Below, piece after piece: positions 1-5,205 of a stretch of DNA of 5,205 bases. The stretch is taken from NCBI GenBank assembly GCA_027046105.1, contig JALTZQ010000201.1:1-5205 (forward strand). Direction: 5' to 3'. Position numbers and translations under genes: made by a program. Below the pieces are notes generated by a model that worked only from the letters and a program-made list of their open reading frames with translations, was not told where the DNA came from and did not search any database. Source of the stretch: Pyrodictiaceae archaeon. Its GTDB lineage: Archaea > Thermoproteota > Thermoprotei_A > Sulfolobales > Pyrodictiaceae. Every line of letters starts with the position of its first letter. Position 1 is the first letter of the stretch.

Positions 1-1739
1 TTGTACTCCTTTACGACATGTCTTTTTTCATCAAGTTTTCTGGTAACCTCTTCAAGCCTCCTCCTTGCATCTTCATACTCCTTTGCATATCTCCATAACT
101 CTAGAGCTTCTCGTTCCAGTATCTTCTTCCGGTCTTTGAGAAATGATAATTCTTTCTTAATTACTTCAAGGTGTTCTAGAATAGTCACTATATGTTTTAA
201 TTTCTTCTCTAGTTTGTTCTTCTTTTTAATGATATCGTCTCTCGTATTCTTTAGCTCTATAAGTTTTCTTTCGATTTCCAGTAACTTATTGCGATATTTT
301 TCCTTCTCTACTCTAATTCTTTTAATTAATGATTCTCTTAGGTTCAAACTAAGTTCTTGCCCACAGAGTGGGCAACTGCTACTTGCTCTGCTAAGCAGTG
401 TGAGTTTATTTTGTGCTTCACGAATAAGTGATTCAAGCTTTCCTCTTTCCTCCATGAAATATCTAAGCTTCTCCTCTATGGTTTCAAGGTTATGTTCTAT
501 TTCAATTAGGCTGCCCTCAAGCATTCTTTTAATGATTTCTGTATCAGTATCAGTTATTGGCATATTTAGTTGTGAGCTAAGGAGTTGTTTAAGCCTCTCA
601 GTCTCTTTATGGTATCTGCTTAATGCTTCGTTCATATTCTTCAATTCAGAGCGTACAGTACGATATCTTTCATAATATTTCTCCAATTCTTTTAATGTTT
701 TCCTTAGTGTAGCCTCCTCTTTGATTAGCTTTTCGTAATACCTATACTCTTCTTCTATACCCTCGTACTTCTTCAATCGTTCTTCTAGAAGGGCAAGTTT
801 CTCAACAAGGTTTTCCCTCTCATACAATAAATCATAAAGCTTATGTAGCGTTTTTAAGCGGTTCCATAGTGCTGCATACTCCTTTTCCAGGACAGTTTTC
901 CTGCTATTATATTCCTGTAATTTTTCCTGTATGTCTGTAATTCGTTGCTCAAGTTGTTCTATCTCTACGGTTATTGAGGTAAGCATACGTTCAATTTCAT
1001 GAAACTTATTTACTAGCTCTTCCAGTTGTTTTCTCTCACTTTTCAATCTAGTTGTTTTCTCCACAAGTGGTTTTAGCTTAGCCTCTAAAGCCTTTATTCT
1101 TGATCTTAGTTCTTTGAGTTCTTTTTCCTTCTCTAACAATTCTTCATACTTTCCTTTAGCCTCTTTTAGCCTCTCCTCAAGAATAGCGGCCTTCCTCTCC
1201 CAAAATCTGATAACATGGCCAATTCTATCATATGCCTTGCTCATAGCCTCGATATGGAGGACGGCATCTATGAATCGTTTCCTTTCCCTCGTGTTGAGTA
1301 GTATAGATTCTATTTCACCTTGGCGTGCAACAAGTATTGTATTAGCCACTTGTATAGGAACGCCTAGCAATTTCTCTATTTCAGTTTCAACGGATTTGAC
1401 GCTATTGGCTAAAAGCTTGAGTTTTCCATTATCAGCAATGTAGAGTCTTGCGAGACTTTCTCCGCGTCTTGGTACTATTCGTTGGAGAACAAAACGGCGT
1501 CCTCCAATACTAAAGACTAGCTTAATGCTAGCCTGTGAAGCACCAAGCCTTATTATTGGTTCACGTGCCCTTCGTTGACCTCTACTATGTGTTGAAAACA
1601 ATGAGTAAGTTATTGCATCAATTATGCTTGTCTTACCTGCACCATTGGGACCAACTATCACTATAACACCAGGACCGAGAATTATTCTTGACCTACGATG
1701 GCTGATGAAGTTTTCTATTTCAACCTCCTCTATTATCAT
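1..1739 (-). CDS. rad50: Rad50 DNA double-strand break repair ATPase (partial; N-terminal about 579 residues, C-terminus beyond left edge)
   Basis: Rad50 is the SMC-like ATPase that pairs with Mre11 to bind, tether and process DNA ends. The frame is open from the ATG at 1739 down to base 1 with no stop. Seen in the translation: an N-terminal strand MIIEEVEIENFISH; Walker A GPNGAGKTS at residues 30-38 (Lys36); a Q-loop ARQGE with Gln140; then a long Glu/Lys/Leu-rich coiled coil from about residue 155; the zinc hook CPLCGQEL with Cys456 and Cys459; and the start of the returning coiled coil. Archaeal Rad50 is usually near 880 residues with the hook near the middle, so about 300 residues are missing, including the second coil arm, signature motif, Walker B and D-loop. 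The start ATG overlaps the mre11 stop as ATGA and has GGTG seven bases upstream. Prolines at 224 and about 394 mark likely interruptions of the first coil. No frameshift seen. Confidence 0.97.
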   Translation of the reverse strand, partial: MIIEEVEIENFISHRRSRIILGPGVIVIVGPNGAGKTSIIDAITYSLFSTHSRGQRRAREPIIRLGASQASIKLVFSIGGRRFVLQRIVPRRGESLARLYIADNGKLKLLANSVKSVETEIEKLLGVPIQVANTILVARQGEIESILLNTRERKRFIDAVLHIEAMSKAYDRIGHVIRFWERKAAILEERLKEAKGKYEELLEKEKELKELRSRIKALEAKLKPLVEKTTRLKSERKQLEELVNKFHEIERMLTSITVEIEQLEQRITDIQEKLQEYNSRKTVLEKEYAALWNRLKTLHKLYDLLYERENLVEKLALLEERLKKYEGIEEEYRYYEKLIKEEATLRKTLKELEKYYERYRTVRSELKNMNEALSRYHKETERLKQLLSSQLNMPITDTDTEIIKRMLEGSLIEIEHNLETIEEKLRYFMEERGKLESLIREAQNKLTLLSRASSSCPLCGQELSLNLRESLIKRIRVEKEKYRNKLLEIERKLIELKNTRDDIIKKKNKLEKKLKHIVTILEHLEVIKKELSFLKDRKKILEREALELWRYAKEYEDARRRLEEVTRKLDEKRHVVKEY

Positions 1740-2917
1740 GGCTCTACACCGTGCTTCTTCTTAAACCAATCAATGGTTATTCTCTTAGCCTCCTCAATAC
1801 TCGTAGTTGGAGAACCGTAACCCAGCACTTGAATAAGCTGAAGAGCTAGTTCAGCTTTATCAATATCCTTTAAGCTATTAACGAGTAATTCCTTGATGTC
1901 GATGGAGTGTTTTATCTGGTGGAGTTCAGGATATTCCTCCTTTACGGGTATAAATGATAATCTATAACTCAATACCTTATTTGTTAAGCGCTTCTCAAGT
2001 ATTGAGTAAACGTTTCTCTTTTTCCCCGGATCGCCCCTAACGGTTAAGTGAATTATTGGTTTCTTATGGTAATTGACTATCTTGCTTTGTAATTCTTCTA
2101 TCTTTTCTTGTAACTCCTCTAAATCGATGCTGATTAGTATTTGCGGGCGTATACTCTCCAAGTATATACGTTGTATGTTGATGGTCTCCTTTTTCCCTAA
2201 CTCTGCAAGGACTACAGACTTACGTTCACCAAGCTCGTCAACACGTAGTACTTCTATTGAACCTGGATAAACAGCCATTGCAGAACCTACATGGAATTCT
2301 TTGTGGACATGTATGTGTCCAAGGGCATAATATGCAAAACCTCTAGGAAGCCCATAGAGTGTAATCTCGTACTCAGGAGAGACTTCGCGAAGAGTCTGAT
2401 GCAGTGCTAGGATAGAGGTTTCGTCAGCTGGTTTTATGTGTGCTAGTTTTTCTCTGAGGGCTTCTTTTCTTACCCCTCTATGATTAAATATGCCGTAGAC
2501 AACTAAAGAGCCACCACGGGCTCTTACGTGTAGAGGTAGTGGTTTATTATGTTCAAGTCTGCCAGCTATGCGTAGAAGGCCCAGTTCCTCGAGAAAGTAG
2601 AGGGGTGGTAACTCCCTACGCTTTGGTATATCATGGTCACCCATGATGCATATAACTGGTATGCCTTGCTCTTTAAGTCTAGTAAGCGCCTCTATAGCAT
2701 GTCGTAAAGCCCACATGGGCGGTCTTGTTGTATCAAAAAAGTCTCCACTGTGCATGACTGCATCTACATGTTCATGTATTGCTATATCAATTACTTCTTG
2801 AAATGCTTCATAAAGATCTCTCTCTCGCTCATATAGTCCATACTGACGATATCCTAAATGCGTATCTGATACATGCAGCAAATGTAGGGTATTTCTTATA
2901 CCCATATTACTCACCAT
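1736..2917 (-). CDS. mre11: Mre11 DNA double-strand break repair nuclease
   Basis: Mre11 is the manganese-dependent exo/endonuclease subunit of the Mre11-Rad50 complex. The 393-residue product has the calcineurin-like phosphodiesterase motifs in order: SDTH (Asp18, His20), GDFFD (Asp59), GDHD (93-96), LHQ (His173) and GHIH (His201, His203), followed by YPGS at 217-220 and the capping region. The Lys/Glu-rich C-terminal part, about 340-393, is where archaeal Mre11 proteins bind the base of the Rad50 coiled coil. Motif III is GDHD, whereas most Mre11 proteins have GNHD. Two starts are possible: the ATG at 2917, one base after the herA stop and with no clear ribosome binding site, and the ATG at 2905 (Met5), preceded by GGTGAG at good spacing. 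The shorter form loses only MVSN, ahead of the domain. The stop overlaps the rad50 start by four bases (ATGA). Confidence 0.97.
   Translation of the reverse strand: MVSNMGIRNTLHLLHVSDTHLGYRQYGLYERERDLYEAFQEVIDIAIHEHVDAVMHSGDFFDTTRPPMWALRHAIEALTRLKEQGIPVICIMGDHDIPKRRELPPLYFLEELGLLRIAGRLEHNKPLPLHVRARGGSLVVYGIFNHRGVRKEALREKLAHIKPADETSILALHQTLREVSPEYEITLYGLPRGFAYYALGHIHVHKEFHVGSAMAVYPGSIEVLRVDELGERKSVVLAELGKKETINIQRIYLESIRPQILISIDLEELQEKIEELQSKIVNYHKKPIIHLTVRGDPGKKRNVYSILEKRLTNKVLSYRLSFIPVKEEYPELHQIKHSIDIKELLVNSLKDIDKAELALQLIQVLGYGSPTTSIEEAKRITIDWFKKKHGVEP
1747..1750 (-). promoter_or_regulatory. Partial Shine-Dalgarno GGTG for rad50
   Basis: GGTG lies seven bases upstream of the rad50 ATG at 1739, inside the last codons of mre11. 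The match is short, but its spacing is suitable and it accompanies an ATGA stop-start overlap, which favours coupled translation of mre11 and rad50. Confidence 0.4.
2910..2915 (-). promoter_or_regulatory. Shine-Dalgarno GGTGAG supporting the internal mre11 start at 2905
   Basis: GGTGA matches the core of the archaeal anti-Shine-Dalgarno complement (GGAGGTGATCC), and the next G extends it. Five bases separate GGTGA from the ATG at 2905 (Met5 of the longest mre11 frame). The site sits inside the first codons of the longer version and just after the herA stop, so ribosomes ending herA translation could re-initiate here. Confidence 0.55.
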
Positions 2918-2918
2918 G

Positions 2919-4442
2919 CTACAGGTTTACGAGTTGTGCTATCTCTATAGTATTGTCAATCAATTGTTTCCTCTGAAGCCATTCTGAGACAACATCTGGA
3001 TCGGCTCCTCCTTTCCTGCCTTCGTAGAGATCTATTTTGACCATGGCGGGCACGGGAATGAATGGTCCAAGAACTATTGCTTCGCCTGTATTTAGACTCG
3101 GGAGCTGCCTTAACAAGTCGTCGCTAAGGGTTTCGCTAGCGGCTTGCACGTACTTTTGATCTGTGGGTTCAACAATGCGAAGAATAATCATGTTATTGGC
3201 TTGGCTTAGCGTGTCTTGATCCAAACTTTTTGGCCGCTGACTGATGAGGGCTATTCCTATGCCAAATTTCCTCCCTTCACGAGCTATACGTGATAACCAG
3301 TATTTTGATAATGTATTTCTATCCTTGGGTGCAAGTATGTGTGCCTCCTCTATGAAAACCATTAGTGGTACGGAAAGCCCTTTCCCCTCCATCATGAAAC
3401 GTTTACGTTCAGCGAGGATTCTCCTCAAAAAATGACTTACAACTGCATCAGCTGCTTCTTCATCAACTTTACTTAAATCAACAACATTGGCGTAGCCCGG
3501 TAAGAGCCTAGAAATAACATCATCAGCATCATCATTTATAATATCTTTATGCTTCTCTATGAGGGCTTCTATCTTATTAGCTACAGCTACTACAGCCTTT
3601 GGCTCCTCTCGTCCTCTAAGTTGTTCAACAGCTTTTCGTAATCTCTCTAAGAATGGGCCTTGTCCATTATCACTATGAATAATTTTATCGTAGGCTCTAC
3701 GTAAAACACGTTCTTGATTATAGTAACGTGACTCGATACCCAAAAGTATCATGAGTTCGGTTACTGTTAAATATGATGGATTTAAAACGGGTTTTATTAC
3801 ATGAACTTTTTTATTACCTAGATCGCTATCAACATACTCTCCGTGAAAATCAAAGATCAGAATAGTACCTCCTATTCTTACTAGCCGGTCTGCGAGTACA
3901 GCAACGGTGTTACTTTTACCGGCTCCTGTCATTGCCAGTATTGCTAAGTGTCGTGTAGCTAGCTTGTTAACATCAACATAAACTGGAACCTTAGGTCTTG
4001 AGGCAAGTACGCCGATACGTATTTTGAATGGAGGTTTACCTCCAAATATTTCGCGAAGTATTTCCTCTGGTGCATGGTATACAGGGCTTCCAGGGAGAGG
4101 AGGGATCTTTGAGAGTATAAGTCTATCACCACTGGGTATTCCAAGGATCCTAGCACTACATTCAAAGAACACATCGTCAGGTGATGCTAACTGCGTCAGG
4201 CGGGAAACCACTAGAGGATCATATATTGTTGCGGCAGTAGATAGTGTTATGCTTCTACTACCTATGTGATCCACGAAGCCTAAAACGAGTTTCTCTTCTA
4301 CCATGGTGACTACGTAGTCTCCTATAGGTGGTGGTTTAGTTGAAACGAAACGCATTGTTATTGGTGTTGAACCATCGATTACGTATCCTAATGGCTCGTT
4401 TTGTCTTTCTTTTATCTTCTCTTGACTAGAGTTCGTTCTCAT
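2919..4442 (-). CDS. herA: HerA hexameric DNA translocase / bipolar helicase
   Basis: HerA is an FtsK-like ring ATPase that pumps DNA into the NurA nuclease during end resection. The 507-residue product has an N-terminal HAS-barrel (about 17-110, starting GYVIDGSTPITMRFVS), then a RecA-like core. Walker A is AMTGAGKSN (Lys176, Ser177), with Ala170 where the consensus begins with Gly. Next come FDFHGEY at 197-203, a mostly helical insertion at about 230-320, Walker B VFIEEAH (362-368, catalytic Glu366 by family analogy), the Arg-rich AREGRKFG (387-394) with likely trans-acting arginines, and SQRP (401-404). The C-terminal tail, about 465-507, probably forms the brace that clasps a neighbouring subunit. 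The first 16 residues are polar and precede the family core; no better start is seen, although the Shine-Dalgarno match (GGG at -7) is poor. The length is typical. The stop lies one base before mre11. Confidence 0.97.
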   Translation of the reverse strand: MRTNSSQEKIKERQNEPLGYVIDGSTPITMRFVSTKPPPIGDYVVTMVEEKLVLGFVDHIGSRSITLSTAATIYDPLVVSRLTQLASPDDVFFECSARILGIPSGDRLILSKIPPLPGSPVYHAPEEILREIFGGKPPFKIRIGVLASRPKVPVYVDVNKLATRHLAILAMTGAGKSNTVAVLADRLVRIGGTILIFDFHGEYVDSDLGNKKVHVIKPVLNPSYLTVTELMILLGIESRYYNQERVLRRAYDKIIHSDNGQGPFLERLRKAVEQLRGREEPKAVVAVANKIEALIEKHKDIINDDADDVISRLLPGYANVVDLSKVDEEAADAVVSHFLRRILAERKRFMMEGKGLSVPLMVFIEEAHILAPKDRNTLSKYWLSRIAREGRKFGIGIALISQRPKSLDQDTLSQANNMIILRIVEPTDQKYVQAASETLSDDLLRQLPSLNTGEAIVLGPFIPVPAMVKIDLYEGRKGGADPDVVSEWLQRKQLIDNTIEIAQLVNL

Positions 4443-4470
4443 GTTTCCCAGTAGATCTCTAACACTCTCA

Positions 4471-4478
4471 TACTAAAA
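4471..4478 (-). promoter_or_regulatory. Weak candidate TATA box for herA
   Basis: The 41-base gap between the THUMP gene and herA is the largest in the window. Read on the minus strand it holds TTTTAGTA, an imperfect archaeal TATA-like octamer centred about 32 bases before the herA ATG. A box placed here would put the transcript start within a few bases of the ATG, giving an almost leaderless mRNA, which would fit the poor herA ribosome binding site. The match is weak and could be chance in AT-rich sequence. Confidence 0.2.
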
Positions 4479-4483
4479 GAGGG

Positions 4484-5047
4484 TTAAGACATATTTGACA
4501 AATTCATTTTCACAGTAGATAGTATAGCATTTGGTGGTGCTATCATTACTCCTGCATAGCGTTGTGCGCGGTGAACTTTCACCACCTTGACCAGTATCAA
4601 GAAGTCTGGATGGCTTAAATCGACTCGTCGATCAATATTCTCGGCTATGATGTTTATGGCTTCTTTCTTGTGTAATCTTTTTCCACTATCTTTTGCATAG
4701 AGATAGCCTTCAAGTTTTATGGCAAAGGACTTATTATGAGGTATTATCCTCCTAGCATATGCCTCAACAATCTCCGCTACATATTCAACGTAGGGATATG
4801 TAACTGTTGTTAGCGGTATAGCTCTAAGTATAACAGTTGGTGGATTAAGGGCTTTTCTTAAGATTTCTACAGCAGAAAATGGATTGTCAACACGTAGTAG
4901 TATTAGTGAATGTGGTGTATCGAATACCTGAATGTGTCCTAGTATTCTCCTTAACTCCTCTAATGCATGCCTTGAATTATGCCAGCCAGGTAAATGTGAT
5001 ACAATAAGGTTGAAGATCTTGAGCTCTGCGGCCACTGTTAGTGACAC
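4484..5047 (-). CDS. Stand-alone THUMP-domain RNA-binding protein, TAN1-like
   Basis: The 187-residue product fits a THUMP protein without a catalytic domain. Residues about 10-75 (beginning IFNLIVSHLPGW, then ALEELRRILG) resemble the N-terminal ferredoxin-like part. Residues about 85-175 carry the THUMP core: a helix EIVEAYARR, the strand KSFAIKL (106-112), RLHKKEAINIIAENI, the hallmark VDLSHPD (142-148), the strand FLILVKVVK, then YAGVMIAPPN (164-173). THUMP domains bind tRNA acceptor regions. In eukaryotes the stand-alone protein Tan1 helps the Kre33/NAT10 acetyltransferase make N4-acetylcytidine in tRNA, and a similar adaptor role is inferred here. The start is GTG at 5047; the only in-frame codons between it and the upstream stop at 5093-5095 are not standard starts. 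A weak AGGGTTGAT lies nine bases before it. It follows the gene at 5058 by 10 bases and precedes herA by 41, so it may be in the same transcript without being a repair protein. Confidence 0.85.
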   Translation of the reverse strand: MSLTVAAELKIFNLIVSHLPGWHNSRHALEELRRILGHIQVFDTPHSLILLRVDNPFSAVEILRKALNPPTVILRAIPLTTVTYPYVEYVAEIVEAYARRIIPHNKSFAIKLEGYLYAKDSGKRLHKKEAINIIAENIDRRVDLSHPDFLILVKVVKVHRAQRYAGVMIAPPNAILSTVKMNLSNMS

Positions 5048-5057
5048 CCTAATAGTA

Positions 5058-5205
5058 TCAACCCTTGTATCGCATAACCACTTGTCTACGTGTCAATGTA
5101 GTTAGCCAGTGATAAAGTCTTCTAGCAACCCTATTTGTCGCTGACCTTCCACTTGTTAAACGGAGTATAATCCTTTCCCTAGCGACATGCCCATGAGCTT
5201 TCAAG
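5058..5205 (-). CDS. Unrecognised basic protein (partial; C-terminal 48 residues, 5' end beyond right edge)
   Basis: Reading from base 5204 leftwards, a frame stays open for 48 codons and ends in TGA at 5058-5060. It includes ERIILRLTSGRSATNRVARR and ends TRRQVVMRYKG. The fragment has ten arginines, two lysines and three histidines against a single acidic residue (one Glu), so it is strongly basic and could contact nucleic acid, which is inference. It looks like real coding sequence because the alternation of hydrophobic and charged residues is protein-like, the codons match those of the neighbours, and the stop falls just 10 bases before the THUMP gene on the same strand, as in an operon. 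I do not recognise the family. A chance open frame of this length is possible but less likely given the position. Confidence 0.6.
   Translation of the reverse strand, partial: LKAHGHVARERIILRLTSGRSATNRVARRLYHWLTTLTRRQVVMRYKG

Noticed and set aside
1..675. Plus-strand open frame of 224 codons, rich in Ser, Leu and Phe, with hydrophobic stretches resembling a membrane protein
   Set aside because: It is the antisense of the Rad50 coiled coil: Glu, Lys and Arg codons read backwards give Phe, Leu and Ser. The minus-strand frame carries the zinc hook CPLCG and continues unbroken from Walker A.
1114..1443. Plus-strand open frame of 109 codons
   Set aside because: It lies opposite the Rad50 segment with the Q-loop, has the same Ser/Leu antisense bias, and shows no recognisable motif.
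2073..2270. Plus-strand 65-codon frames at 2073-2270 and 2779-2976
   Set aside because: Both lie opposite well-supported Mre11 sequence; the second also crosses the mre11-herA junction. Composition and position fit antisense shadows.
3959..4174. Minus-strand 71-codon frame inside herA
   Set aside because: It is out of frame within the HerA HAS-barrel and core region, which reads cleanly with family motifs; there is no independent support.
4024..4269. Plus-strand 81-codon frame opposite herA
   Set aside because: It is a shadow of the HerA coding region with no recognisable motif.
1..5205. tRNA or rRNA genes, CRISPR repeats, insertion sequences and factor-independent terminators
   Set aside because: Reading both strands I found no cloverleaf, no regularly spaced repeats, no transposase or inverted ends, and no T-tract ending between genes. 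The space is almost wholly filled by coding sequence.

Overview
The window looks like a piece of a crenarchaeal (Thermoproteota) hyperthermophile chromosome, possibly of Desulfurococcales type. This rests on the HerA-Mre11-Rad50 gene set with an archaeal HerA and a zinc-hook Rad50, on tightly packed genes with ATGA-type junctions, on GGTGA-type ribosome binding sites, on frequent ATA, AGA and AGG codons, and on Lys/Glu-rich proteins. The genus assignment is inference only.

Every supported gene lies on the minus strand, so transcription runs from right to left. In that order: the 3' end of an unrecognised, very basic protein (5058-5205, runs off the right edge); a stand-alone THUMP-domain protein, probably TAN1-like and acting in tRNA modification (4484-5047, GTG start); a 41-base gap with a weak candidate promoter; the HerA hexameric DNA translocase (2919-4442); the Mre11 nuclease (1736-2917); and the N-terminal two thirds of Rad50 (1-1739), which runs off the left edge after the zinc hook. 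The Rad50 reading frame has no stop in the window; I translated it base by base and it is open from its ATG to base 1.

HerA, Mre11 and Rad50 are known to cooperate, with the nuclease NurA, in resecting DNA double-strand breaks to give 3' single strands for RadA recombinase. NurA is not in the window; in related archaea it is often beside these genes, so the place to look is left of base 1. The three repair genes are packed almost without gaps (1 base between herA and mre11, 4-base ATGA overlap between mre11 and rad50), which suggests co-translation and matched amounts.

The core system is well known, so I do not claim a new system. The points worth a second look are a GDHD form of the Mre11 third phosphodiesterase motif in place of the usual GNHD, a better-supported internal start for Mre11, a ten-codon upstream ORF overlapping the herA start as ATGA, the linkage to a THUMP gene, and the unrecognised Arg-rich gene at the right edge. 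No RNA genes, mobile elements, CRISPR arrays or long repeats were seen, and there is no gene-free stretch over 300 bases.
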